Positions 35,934 through 44,896 of a DNA stretch of 64,000 nt are shown piece by piece. The first letter of the stretch is position 1, and every line of letters begins with the position of its first letter. The DNA comes from Tritrichomonas musculus (lineage: Eukaryota > Parabasalia > Tritrichomonadida > Tritrichomonadidae), in NCBI GenBank assembly GCA_039105265.1, contig JAPFFF010000003.1, forward strand, positions 2,046,001-2,110,000, read 5' to 3'. Below the pieces are notes generated by a model. The model was not told where the DNA came from and ran no database searches. It saw only the letters and a list, made by a program, of their open reading frames with translations. Made by a program: the position numbers and the translations under genes.

Positions 35934-38135
35934 ATGAATAAAACTCTTACCTCTTTTTGCATTGACGCTTTTGATAAATCGATTTCGTCTCCAATTGGTC
36001 GTGCAATTGCATTTTATTACGAATCTCTTCCTTTTGTACCTAATAAAGATATAAATATATTTTTATTGAAGCAAAGGCTGATCGATTTGAATTTTTATGA
36101 TTCACCAGAATCATTTATTACTGATCTCAAGCATGTTGTTGGCCTTGCAACCCGCTTCTTTGGAACAGAATCTGATATTTCAATTGCCCTTTTATCATTT
36201 CAATATTCAATTCAAAAAAATTTACAGCCTGTAATCGAGCTCAAGCAGAATAGTTCTATCAATTCTTCGAGCAGCTTAGAGGTAGAAGGATATAACCAAA
36301 AAAAATTCGAAAAGGATTCAAAATGGATGAAATCAAAAAATAAATTATTAGAAAATCTCAATGATTTTTTAGATAAAATGCCAAATGATATCGAATCATT
36401 CAAAAAATTCACAGAACCACTTCCAGATTTGCCATTTGTTGATAATGAGGAGCACTCGACATATCCTGAACCAGATATTAAGATTGATATTCAAGACCTT
36501 AAATCAAGAATTGAACGAATTGATCAAGACAAAAGTCTATATGAACTAATGGATATTATTGAACATTATCAGCCAGAACTTGTTTCTACAGTTGGTATTA
36601 TCAGACTTGATTTGAAGCAGTTGCATCGTCATACTTTATTCCTAATTGATGAATTTGTTAAAAAATGTAAATTAAGACCTCTTCCAGCACCTATTGCTAC
36701 GTCTAATGAAAAAATTCAAAGATCGCAATCATTACCTTTGAAAAAAAGTAACTCTTCATCAACAATTATACTTCAAAACCCCCTTCACAATAAAAGTCTT
36801 CAGCAACAACAAGAGCTTCAACAACAAGTGCAAAGCCAACAACAACAAATTCAAAATCAAATTCAAGCTCAGCTTCAAAATCCAATTCAAACGCAAACGC
36901 AACTTCAAAATTCGCTTCAAAATCAACTTCAAAATTCGCTTCAAACTCAACTATCAAGCCAACTTCAAAATCAACTATCAAGTCAACTTCAAAATCAGCT
37001 TCAAAATTCACTCCAAAATCAATTACCAAGCCAGCTTCAAAGCCAACTCCAAAATCAAAGTTTTGTACAAAATCAATTTCAAGGGCAATTTCCAAATAAT
37101 GCTCCTAACTATTTCACGAAAAATGGAATTAATAGAAAGACTGCATTACAAAGTTTAAATCAGCAACATCAACTACAACTACAGCTTAAGAATATTAATA
37201 GCTATAATATCAAAAGTAGTCGTAATAATGTGTCATTTTCACACTCATCATCTTTAACTTCTCCAACAACCCCTACTAAATCAGTTTCACCTCCATCATT
37301 AGACCTACAAGATTCAAATTCATCAGCACCGCAATCATCATTGTTGAACATGGCGCCATCGCAATCTTGCCTTGTTCCTCAGAAGCCAAGCCCATCTTCT
37401 CAAATGATGTCAAATATTACTGTTCAACCATCTTCAATGTCAGCATTGTCAGCTCCATCTCCACCACAGCAACAACAGAAGCAAAAAAGGTCATATAAGC
37501 CTAAACAGACAAAACAGACAAAGCAATACAAATCCCAAAAAAATCAAAATACTAACGATAATTCAAATGCTCAAAGCGGCAATATTCAACTTCAATTGCA
37601 AATGCAAATGCAATTACAGCAACAGAATCAGCAAACAATAAATTCAGAATCACAAAAATTTTCACCTTTTCTACAAGAAGCAATTTCGATTGCAAGAATG
37701 AACAACTTAATAATGCTACCTGATAATGGAATGATTCAATCTGTATCACCACAATTTCCTTCATCGGCTCCAGTCTCAGCTCCTCCAACTCCAGCAATCC
37801 CGAGTGATTCCGGATTTAGTACAACGACAGTCGCCAGTACACAAATGGAATCAGATCATCAAATTCCACCAGCTCCACCAGTATTACCTCCAACATCTAA
37901 TATAGCCTCACAATCAGTTATAGTTTCCCCTTCATCAACTTCAAATTCAGTAACTCCAGCATCAATGCCAGCAACTCAAAATCCATCAACAGCAGCAGTT
38001 TTGTCAAATAATACTACCAATATTTCGCCTTCAAATGATGTGCAAAATAAAGAATACGAGCTGCAGGTGGAGAACAAAGATCAGAATCCACATTTATCAG
38101 ACCAAATATCTCAAGATGGTTCAAATCCTATTTGA
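35934..38135 (+). CDS. BET-like protein: divergent bromodomain plus ET (NET) domain
   Basis: The 733-residue protein has a helical N-terminal domain (about 5-98) in bromodomain order: a first helix, then INIFLLKQRLIDLNFYDSPE (compare M-D-L-x-T-I-K-x-R-L-x-x-x-x-Y) and FITDLKHVVGLATRFFGTESDISIAL. The acetyl-lysine-anchoring Asn is replaced (FFG for Y-N). Residues 187-246 match the extraterminal domain: DLKSRIERID, then LYELMDIIEHYQPELV and RLDLKQLHRHTLFLID ending EFVKKC. ET domains bind peptide partners of BET transcription regulators such as BRD4. The rest is Gln-rich (270-360) and then Ser/Pro-rich, as in BET tails. A nuclear chromatin role is likely. The ET call is firmer than the bromodomain call. 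Confidence 0.75.
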   Translation: MNKTLTSFCIDAFDKSISSPIGRAIAFYYESLPFVPNKDINIFLLKQRLIDLNFYDSPESFITDLKHVVGLATRFFGTESDISIALLSFQYSIQKNLQPVIELKQNSSINSSSSLEVEGYNQKKFEKDSKWMKSKNKLLENLNDFLDKMPNDIESFKKFTEPLPDLPFVDNEEHSTYPEPDIKIDIQDLKSRIERIDQDKSLYELMDIIEHYQPELVSTVGIIRLDLKQLHRHTLFLIDEFVKKCKLRPLPAPIATSNEKIQRSQSLPLKKSNSSSTIILQNPLHNKSLQQQQELQQQVQSQQQQIQNQIQAQLQNPIQTQTQLQNSLQNQLQNSLQTQLSSQLQNQLSSQLQNQLQNSLQNQLPSQLQSQLQNQSFVQNQFQGQFPNNAPNYFTKNGINRKTALQSLNQQHQLQLQLKNINSYNIKSSRNNVSFSHSSSLTSPTTPTKSVSPPSLDLQDSNSSAPQSSLLNMAPSQSCLVPQKPSPSSQMMSNITVQPSSMSALSAPSPPQQQQKQKRSYKPKQTKQTKQYKSQKNQNTNDNSNAQSGNIQLQLQMQMQLQQQNQQTINSESQKFSPFLQEAISIARMNNLIMLPDNGMIQSVSPQFPSSAPVSAPPTPAIPSDSGFSTTTVASTQMESDHQIPPAPPVLPPTSNIASQSVIVSPSSTSNSVTPASMPATQNPSTAAVLSNNTTNISPSNDVQNKEYELQVENKDQNPHLSDQISQDGSNPI
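36850..37080 (+). repeat. Imperfect 15-30 bp repeats encoding QNQLQ/SQLQ tract
   Basis: CTTCAAAAT and CAACT words alternate about 15 times, encoding QLQNSLQNQL-type repeats. Such tracts expand by slippage and may differ in length among strains. Confidence 0.75.
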
Positions 38136-38529
38136 AATTATATGAAAATTTTAATTTCTATCCATTTTTACTCATGAGTATTATGCACAAAGTGTTTTTG
38201 TTATTATTTTATATATTTATTTTAAATATTATTTTGCGATATTTTTTTTTATTCTTTTATATATGTATTTTAATTTCAAAATTTCTGCATAGTTCTAATA
38301 GTAAATGAGTTGAATAATTCATTATTGATGGCAAATTAGCTATAGAAACTACATATTTATTTGTAGTTGATTAATAAAAAACGAACTTTGAGACTGAAGA
38401 TCATATAAGAATAATTTAACATAGATTCTTTTTTATTAAATTTAGCAATTGTTCAATAAAATAATTATATCTTGATAATGAATTTGTTTTTTTTTTTTTT
38501 ACTTGAAATTCCGGAACCTTTGTTTTGAT
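38136..38529. other. Convergent intergenic region
   Basis: This lies between the BET-like and RAD23-like stops. A T run near 38487-38500 is the only notable feature. Confidence 0.5.
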
Positions 38530-39234
38530 TTATTCCATTGATTTAAGAATAGTTATTGTATCATCTTCTTTTTTGCCAGTAGCTAAAAATACTTGAATTG
38601 CAATTGAATAATTGGCTTGTGTTATATTCATTGCATTTTGCAACTTTTGGATTTCATCATCAGTTAATTCATTTAAAATTGGTGATTGTGATCGATCAGG
38701 AATTGGATTATATCTAAGGCCAGATGAATTTGTAAATGGAAGAATTGTTGGTCTTTCAGGAAGCTCTTCACCACTAAGTAAATATTCTGCTGCTCTATCA
38801 GGATTGAAAAATGCAAGCCTAAGAGCACGACTACACTTTTCTTCTGTTAGATTTTGGTCCAGCTCCATTAATTTCTTAACATTCTCTTCAAAATTAGGTG
38901 GGGTATAAGATGGAATTTCGAATTCTGATTGAGGATTTAATTCAAAAGCTTGGTTAAGTTCTGCTTCTGATTCTTCTTCGTCATCAGATGATATATCATC
39001 GTCGCAGTTAATCATTACTGGTTCGTTGGTCTCTGATTGATTCGAGAGTACTTCAAACATATTTTGCTCGTCCTCTAATATATTGCCTTGATAAAAAAGA
39101 TGAACTGCTTTGGGTAATTGGCCAAGATCAAATGAGAGCTTCTCTTTTATATTTTTAACTGTATCTGTTTGTTTAATATTTAATGTAATTTTGTCTTTAT
39201 GATATATGAGTTTCGCATCCATTCGATTTGTCAA
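38530..39234 (-). CDS. UBL/UBA protein, RAD23-like ubiquitin shuttle
   Basis: The 234-residue protein starts with a ubiquitin-like fold (about 6-77: KLIYHKDKITLNIKQTDTV, IKEKL, LFYQGNILEDEQ). An acidic linker follows, then a UBA domain at 115-155 (NFEENVKKLMELDQ, CSRALRLAFFNPDRAAEYLLSG), where FNPDRAAEYLL is the RAD23 UBA1 signature. A second helical segment (190-225) could be a degenerate UBA2. RAD23 (about 360 residues) also has an XPC-binding domain, absent here. It likely carries ubiquitylated proteins to the proteasome. The start could be residue 1 or M5. Confidence 0.78.
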   Translation of the reverse strand: MTNRMDAKLIYHKDKITLNIKQTDTVKNIKEKLSFDLGQLPKAVHLFYQGNILEDEQNMFEVLSNQSETNEPVMINCDDDISSDDEEESEAELNQAFELNPQSEFEIPSYTPPNFEENVKKLMELDQNLTEEKCSRALRLAFFNPDRAAEYLLSGEELPERPTILPFTNSSGLRYNPIPDRSQSPILNELTDDEIQKLQNAMNITQANYSIAIQVFLATGKKEDDTITILKSME

Positions 39235-39356
39235 ATTTAACTGTTTGCCAAAATTTTGTTTGAATAAATTTTACCAAAAGATATATTTATATAAATCTAT
39301 TTGTGGTTTTAAAAAATATTTAAAAATAAAACAAGAGAAAATTTGTTTATTTGTGT

Positions 39357-41078
39357 TTAATCAATAATGCTATTCATAAATCCCTTAAGTGCAGATGTTA
39401 TTGATTCAGCGGAGGCAGCAACAGAACGTGCTGCTCTTGTTGTTGTTCGGCTCATCTGTCCACCAAGTGCAAAAATAGCTTCTCCTCCAGATAGAGCAAC
39501 TTTGGCGTTTCTCGGAAGCAAAGCAATTGTCATATTCTTTAACATTTTTTGTGTATTTGAAGATGATGGAGAAATATATGTAGAATAGTTTTTCCTATTG
39601 ATTTTGAGTACTTTAGATGCAATTTGTGAAGGTATATCTAAGCTTCTAGCAATTTGATAAGCTCGTACTCTATTGTTACTTAAAATGTTTGAATATAAAT
39701 TGCATATTGACTTCATTTTGTTTGATTCAATTCTAACGAGAGAAGCATAACTTCCAAGAGAATAAAGATCTTTTTGGTTTTCATAAAGGTTATTATTGAT
39801 TGATGATTTACATCGAAGATTTGAAATTCCAATTCTTGGAACAATGGATTCTGTCTTCTTGTAGAGTAAAGTTGAAAACCGAGCAAGATCGAAATTAGAT
39901 TTCATAGATAATTTTTGAACGCGAGCGTGAGGTTCAACAAGTGTTACCATGATATGGTCGCTGCAAAAATTAGGTAGTGGTGGAGGAACAGCAATTGGAA
40001 GATCCCCTGAATTAATGCTTCGGTAGTATCTTCTTGCAATCATAGAATTTGTAAGAGAAAAGTCAAGACCAATGATCCCGTTGAGAATTTTCATACGAGA
40101 TTTTGCTTCTTTTGCAAGATTGTTATCAAGTCTATCTACTGTTGAATCAAAAAGTGCTTTTATAGCGTCAACTTTTAAACGAAATTGAGAAGAAGACAAA
40201 TTAAAAATCATTTGAAGTTTTCGATGCCTGAGAGATGAATACGAAGATTTTGAAGTTGGTAAAATTTGTCGACTTTCCATTGAATATGCTGAAGGAATTA
40301 TATTTAGAATATTTCTAATAATACGGAATGGGAAAAGATCATATTTTCGCATCCTTTGAAGATGAGGTGGAAAGATTGATACTGTAACACGTTCCCCATT
40401 TTTCAGAGTACAATCAAACAAACTAATTTCATTTCTCATACTTGTTGGATGAATGGGAAAATCAATAAACTGTTTTCGTGGATTAATACCAAGCTCATCA
40501 CGAATGATCTTAAAAGCTTCTTTCCTCGTAACAGCATATGTAAGAGTTAAATCGTTTTCATAGTCTCCATTGAATTTATTGAATGGAGGTTCTTTCAATA
40601 AATCATCATATGCAGGATCTGATGATGCAAAAGATTCAATTAGCTCAAAAAGTTCTGCATAAACCCCTCCATTACGGCGAAGAGTGAGCATAATTCTTTT
40701 GAAAGCTCTCTCTTTTGAACTTCGTGACCAAGACTTTTGCTTATTAAAAAATAAATAATCAAAAATCGACATAAAACTGTAATCAGCAGCAGAAATAAAT
40801 AAATTTGTTGCAAATCGGTTAAAATGGACAGCTGAAGCAGCTGCCTGTCTAATACGAAAATGAGAACTAGGATCTGAAACTAAATATAACGCAAAATTTT
40901 GGTGTGCAAAATTCCATATTGCATCCGCAATTGGGTTATCTGCACTTTGAAATACGGTTGTGTTGTGCATGATAAAATCAGTTCCTAGGGTAAACAAAAT
41001 ACGGTTAAAATTAGAATGAGAAAAACGGTGTACTTTACTATTTATGTTGCTTTGAGAATTGGATGAAGAAGTATTCAT
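39357..41078 (-). CDS. ABC1/UbiB-like pseudokinase, divergent
   Basis: The central part of this 573-residue protein recalls the ABC1/UbiB atypical kinase N-lobe. RKEAFKIIRDELGINPRKQFIDF (compare E-E-L-G-x-x-x-x-x-F-x-x-F) is followed by residues aligning with P-I-A-S-A-S-I-G-Q-V-H, here HPTSMRNEISLFDC, and TLKNGERVTVSIFPPHLQRM (compare L-K-D-G-x-x-V-A-V-K-V-Q-x-P). The catalytic lysine position is Ser and the Ala-rich loop is lost, so it should be inactive. No clear HRD-like or DFG motif follows. Parabasalids are not known to make ubiquinone, so another role is expected. The 44 residues at the C-terminus are Ala/Thr-rich. The family call is tentative; the gene itself is secure. Confidence 0.6.
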   Translation of the reverse strand: MNTSSSNSQSNINSKVHRFSHSNFNRILFTLGTDFIMHNTTVFQSADNPIADAIWNFAHQNFALYLVSDPSSHFRIRQAAASAVHFNRFATNLFISAADYSFMSIFDYLFFNKQKSWSRSSKERAFKRIMLTLRRNGGVYAELFELIESFASSDPAYDDLLKEPPFNKFNGDYENDLTLTYAVTRKEAFKIIRDELGINPRKQFIDFPIHPTSMRNEISLFDCTLKNGERVTVSIFPPHLQRMRKYDLFPFRIIRNILNIIPSAYSMESRQILPTSKSSYSSLRHRKLQMIFNLSSSQFRLKVDAIKALFDSTVDRLDNNLAKEAKSRMKILNGIIGLDFSLTNSMIARRYYRSINSGDLPIAVPPPLPNFCSDHIMVTLVEPHARVQKLSMKSNFDLARFSTLLYKKTESIVPRIGISNLRCKSSINNNLYENQKDLYSLGSYASLVRIESNKMKSICNLYSNILSNNRVRAYQIARSLDIPSQIASKVLKINRKNYSTYISPSSSNTQKMLKNMTIALLPRNAKVALSGGEAIFALGGQMSRTTTRAARSVAASAESITSALKGFMNSIID

Positions 41079-41211
41079 GATTAAATAAAGTTTTTATTAA
41101 TATTTGGTGATTTTAAGTGAAGTAATTTTGAATATATTATTAACGTTTTTTGAGCAAAATACATCCAATTGTTTACCTTCCTCTCCCAACAATTCATAAT
41201 TTTTTTGAGTG

Positions 41212-41214
<3 letters not shown>

Positions 41215-41249
<35 letters not shown>
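41215..41249. repeat. (TA)n microsatellite
   Basis: About 17 TA units form a pure dinucleotide tract roughly 80 bp left of the composition change at 41331. Confidence 0.95.
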
Positions 41250-41251
<2 letters not shown>

Positions 41252-41330
41252 ATAAATAATCAATTTTTAAAAATTATTTTATATTAATTAAATTCAGTTA
41301 TATAAAATATTAATATAAGTAGATACGTTA

Positions 41331-41520
41331 AGGGTGGCGCCGCTGTAACACAGCTCTGCCCCCCTTGACTACGTTCCATCAGGCTCTCAACAGCCACTGA
41401 CATGTCCCAGCTAGCTCCCAGAGCCCACTACTTGGGAACAAAGACGCCAACTAGCTGTTAACACCCATTTATCCTATGGTTTGGACCACCTCAGAGGTTT
41501 CATCATTTTTGGGGTCAAAA
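41331..41520. other. GC-rich segment at the left edge of the foreign region
   Basis: After pure AT host sequence the text switches abruptly at about 41331 (AGGGTGGCGCCGCTGTAACA) to about 190 bp near 50% G+C, with a small hairpin GCTGT-AAC-ACAGC. It has no ORF. It may be the terminal region of the inserted element or a separate repeat. No matching inverted copy was found at the right side. Confidence 0.55.
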
Positions 41521-41929
41521 AATATAAGCTAACTTTATATCTAAAACAATGTTGACTATTTTTATATTAATGTTCGCCTGACGGAACTTATATATAACCG
41601 ACCCAGTCGCGTGACAGCTAATTTAATTGACGAAATCCCCCAAAAAATCAGCTGTTTTGTATTTGATTTAGTGCTACTTGTGTCCAGAACCTATAGATAT
41701 GTGTCTATATATGACAATTCTAATAGCGATAACCTATAATAATGGTTAAATAAACTATTATAATAGGCGAAACTGGCTATATTAATATGAAACCGTTTCC
41801 AATCATTTCCATAGCAATACTCATATACGACATTATCGAGATTATGTCCAATAAAGTAGAACTAATAGTGACAGATAATGAATGACTATTGTAGTATATA
41901 ATGAATGACTAAATGTATAAACAACGAGT
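41521..41929. other. Non-coding leader of the foreign region
   Basis: About 400 bp without an ORF lead into the helicase. Composition is intermediate between host and the GC-rich block. No promoter motif was recognised. Confidence 0.4.
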
Positions 41930-43743
41930 TTGATATGTGAATTAAATGAAAATTTTATCCAAATTAAACCAATGACACTGAACACTATGCTATACGAACA
42001 CGTACATGAAGGTATGGAAATAATGTCTATAAATGATTTCCGTGATGACGATGATCCATTGAAACAACAAATCGAACCAATACCAACACCAGAGCAAGTA
42101 CAAGATCCATGTTATATACGATGGCAGATGTTTGATGAGATCCCTGAACGGTTATGCACTATAGAGTGTGAAGGTTACTTCGATAACGGCAAACCATTAG
42201 ATGATGAAACAACGATTAAACACCTCATTAGTGGTGAACATAAACTTTGTGTTGATGATATTATAGAACATTATGATGAGAATGGTAATGTAATCGATTA
42301 TGTCGAATTTGATGACTCTCCTTGTTATTACATAGATAGTGATAAGTATGATTTACGTAAGATCACTAAACAAATCCGGACCAAGAAATTCATCTGTCAA
42401 GCTCCAATCGGTTCTGGTAAATCGACAGCGATTCGTAAATTGATTGCATCACATAGTACAGAGAGGTTTGTGGTAATAGTTCCAACAGAGAATATAGCCA
42501 CAGTGTTCTATACCAAGTTGAGTGATATGGATGTTAATTCCATTCGGTTGTGTGTTAACGATAATCCGTTTAAAGAGTTTCACAAAGCTGTACACAATGA
42601 AGTTAATGTGATTATTACTACATACAACTCAGCTTCGAAATGTTTAGGTGATCTAATTGAAGAATATTACATGAACGAACAACGATTAGATTACTTTCTA
42701 GTGATTGACGAAGAACATATGTTACTACAACATATCGGATTGATTGAGATTACTAAAGAGTTCGATCGAGTTGCATTAATAAGTGCTACGCTGATGATAT
42801 TAAGCACTTCGCTTGCTTTAGAGATTACATAATCGTTAATCCATGTATCGATAAGAGATACAATCGAAATATATATGTTAATAAGTTGATACCAGATGCT
42901 GATGAACAACGAGCTGAGATAGTTAACTTAATCGATACAAAGCGAATGAAATACGATAAAGTATTAGTGAAGATCGAGGATAAGAAACAGTGTAAGCTAT
43001 TGAAAGAGATGTTGAAATATAGATACAAGGTTGCTTTATATACAGGTGATAACAAAGAGGTTAAGTTGAATGAAGATGGTTTGTTCGACGAAGATGTTGA
43101 TGTTATTATATCTACCTCATCTATACAGAATGGACAGTCCATTAAAGAGAATATTCTATCTGTATTCGTCCAAACATATATCGATACTGTGTCCAGTGTT
43201 AAACAGTTTCTAGGTCGAAACCGAAATCGAAACTCGGATGTATATGTTTATGTTCGATATGGAAAGCGTTTGAACAAGAGAAAGTATTCGATACCGAACA
43301 ACAGATATGAGAGATATTTGAACAAATTGCGTGATAGAGCATGGAATTGTATGAGTAAAACAGGTTGGAATGTCGCATTATATGAGTTTGGTCGTGTACG
43401 ATTCGGTAAATCTGCTGCTGATGACGATTCACAAAGTGAAGTTCTCGAAGAGAATGATGAACCAGTTGATGATGAACATATCGTTGATGAACCAGTTAAT
43501 GAACATATCGTTGATGAACATGTCGTTAAAGAACCTATCGTTAATGAACCCATCGTTGATGATACTGTTGTTGATGAACCAGTTAATGAACCTAACATTG
43601 ATATAGAATTTACTACCAAAAGAGATCTATACAACAATTATGGAATCGATATTAAGACAATACCAGATGGATATGAAGTTAAGATGAGATATAATAGAAT
43701 GAACGGTAAGATAGGTAGACTGTATAAATTAATGAAAAAATGA
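41930..43743 (+). pseudogene. Superfamily 2 helicase of a virus-like/mobile element, frameshifted
   Basis: Two frames together encode one SF2 helicase. The first (41930-42832) has Walker A APIGSGKST (158-166), motif Ia VVIVPTENIA, IITTYNS, the DExH box VIDEEH (258-263) and motif III ISAT (284-287). It then loses frame within about 10 codons. The second frame, open from before 42886 to 43743, continues with helicase domain 2: VALYTGD, DVDVIISTSSIQNGQS and motif VI QFLGRNRNR. The shift from the first to the second frame near 42790-42800 equals one missing base (or a small multiple). The order and QxxGRxxR ending resemble origin-binding-type helicases of DNA viruses and elements. The C-terminus has Val/Glu-rich repeats. 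The gene is broken unless slippage occurs. Confidence 0.8.
43455..43600 (+). repeat. Degenerate repeat encoding (E/D)(P/H)(I/V)VxE units
   Basis: Blocks of GTTGATGAACCA/GTTAATGAACAT recur about nine times within the helicase reading frame, giving an acidic Val/Pro-containing linker between the helicase core and a short basic end. Confidence 0.75.
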
Positions 43744-43783
43744 AATAATTATGTGTTTTAGATGCATTTTTAGTTTACATTAA

Positions 43784-43924
43784 ATGACTGAATTGACTGA
43801 GCTCTTTGAGATGAATGATATGAATAAGCTGAAATATGAGTTATCTCGACTAGTTATGGCCAAGGACTATAAAACAGTTGACACACTATTGCGCCTTATA
43901 AAGAGAAACAATTGCATCCACTAG
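43784..43924 (+). CDS. Small 46-residue ORF, paralogue of the 44256 gene
   Basis: The ATG at 43784 (41 bp after the helicase stop) opens a 46-residue frame. Its central part, ELFEMNDMNKLKYELSRL followed by DYKTVDTLLR, aligns with ELYTTADLAVLKRAITEL...DYKTLNTLFR in the ORF ending at 44597. Conservation of E-L-aromatic, L-K, D-Y-K-T-x-x-T-L-x-R indicates that both are protein coding and arose by duplication. The copy is shorter and lacks the basic C-terminus of the second. The function is unknown. It may itself be truncated. Confidence 0.5.
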   Translation: MTELTELFEMNDMNKLKYELSRLVMAKDYKTVDTLLRLIKRNNCIH

Positions 43925-44083
43925 GCTGAGGAAATGACTCGAAGCCATTTCATTACGAGGATCGCATCTGCCGGCAAATGCCTCTGTGTTATCTATACCA
44001 CAAGCAATAGCTTACCACATAGGTGTTAATTCGCTATGGGCTCTATCACAAAAATAATACAAATTTACACAGAAAAGAGGTAT

Positions 44084-44164
44084 GGCAGCGAATCGAACTC
44101 ATGTCTGCAGCCGAAGCCCGGAGACATGCTTCATGATCCAACAACTATACCAGTTAGCGCTAAC
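44084..44164 (-). other. tRNA-like sequence, probably degenerate
   Basis: On the minus strand a box A-like TAGCGCTAACTGG and a box B-like GAGTTCGATTC are about 45 bases apart. The ends GTTAGCG and CGCTGCC pair at six of seven positions, and AAC...GTT forms a D stem. The anticodon stem does not pair properly, the 3' half of the T stem is missing, and an alternative CATGTCT/AGACATG stem dominates the middle. It looks like a decayed or tRNA-derived sequence rather than a working tRNA. It lies between the two paralogous small ORFs. Confidence 0.3.
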
Positions 44165-44255
44165 ATTTATTAGGTTCGGATTACATATTTAATACATGTA
44201 TTGTGAGTATATTATTGTTTTTGTGCGAGAAATGTGTAAGTTTAATTTCGGAGAA

Positions 44256-44597
44256 ATGAGTAAGAACAAGAACACATCATTTTCAAAGCAAACTCCATAC
44301 AATGGACAAATTAGCTTAGGTGAATTGTACACTACAGCCGACTTAGCAGTGCTTAAGAGAGCTATCACCGAGTTAACCAACAAACAAGACTATAAGACAC
44401 TTAACACTCTGTTCCGTCGTAATCCGAATGCTAGTAAGTTCGACACCAGAGCACTTAACGAAGATGTTCCTCAACAATATAAACGATTTACTAAGCGAAA
44501 TGGTAAGCTATGCAATGTAGCTAGAACAGTTCCACGCAAATCCGAACAAAGCAGAGGTAATCCAAATAACGTATCAAGAATTCGATCTAAAAATTAA
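44256..44597 (+). CDS. Small basic protein of the foreign region (paralogue of 43784 ORF)
   Basis: The frame is open from an ATG at 44196, but I favour the internal ATG at 44256 (MSKNKNTSFSK), where hydrophilic coding character begins; this gives 113 residues. The N-terminal half carries the helical unit LGELYTTADLAVLKRAITEL then KQDYKTLNTLFRR, shared with the 46-residue ORF upstream. The C-terminal half is strongly basic (KRFTKRNGKLCNVARTVPRK) and may bind nucleic acid. No known family was recognised. Confidence 0.55.
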   Translation: MSKNKNTSFSKQTPYNGQISLGELYTTADLAVLKRAITELTNKQDYKTLNTLFRRNPNASKFDTRALNEDVPQQYKRFTKRNGKLCNVARTVPRKSEQSRGNPNNVSRIRSKN

Positions 44598-44630
44598 TTA
44601 GTGAATTGTAGAATTCTACCAGTCTCATTT

Positions 44631-44781
44631 GAGCTCCAAGAGCCTTACCTCGAAATTCCGAGGTTAGTGATTTCATGATGAAAACTTTATATTTTTGACT
44701 GTTTTGAGCTCCAAAATGCTAAGGGCGGAATTCCGACCCTCGCTAAATCCATATGAAAACCTTATATATTTTGACTGTTTT
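44631..44781. repeat. Two 75-76 bp direct repeats, each with a hairpin
   Basis: Unit 1 (44631-44705) and unit 2 (44706-44781) both run from GAGCTCCAA to TTTTGACTGTTTT, and a third copy begins at 44782 (GAGCATG). Each unit has a central inverted repeat around AATTCCG: CCTCG...CGAGG at 44648-44663 and AGGGCGGAATTCCGACCCT at 44722-44740. The primary sequences of the hairpins differ while pairing is kept, which suggests a selected structure. Confidence 0.7.
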
Positions 44782-44810
44782 GAGCATGTTATGATACAGC
44801 TATGTATTGA

Positions 44811-44896
44811 CAACTCGAATATGAACTCTATCGATTGCATCCATCGAAGACTCGAATGAGAACTCTATCGACGACTCGAATGAGAACTCTATCGGA
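44811..44896. repeat. 24-bp tandem repeats
   Basis: A unit starting GACTCGAATGAGAACTCTAT is found at 44849-44872 and 44873-44896, differing at one or two bases, with a third diverged copy at 44811-44834 separated by 14 bp. The last copy runs into the start of the open frame at 44884. Confidence 0.85.

Noticed and set aside
41215..41249. TA tract as a promoter TATA box
   Set aside because: Pure microsatellite; parabasalid genes generally lack TATA boxes.
43248..43637. Minus-strand Ser/Thr-rich ORF opposite the helicase tail
   Set aside because: Mirror of the GTTGATGAACC repeats; the plus strand carries the helicase motif VI.
41930..43743. A herpesvirus-type origin-binding protein as evidence for an animal virus
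   Set aside because: Motif order is shared by many SF2 helicases of mobile elements. Nothing else in the region is herpesvirus-like and the composition fits a protist element.
44084..44164. A functional tRNA gene
   Set aside because: The anticodon stem does not pair and the 3' half of the T stem is absent.
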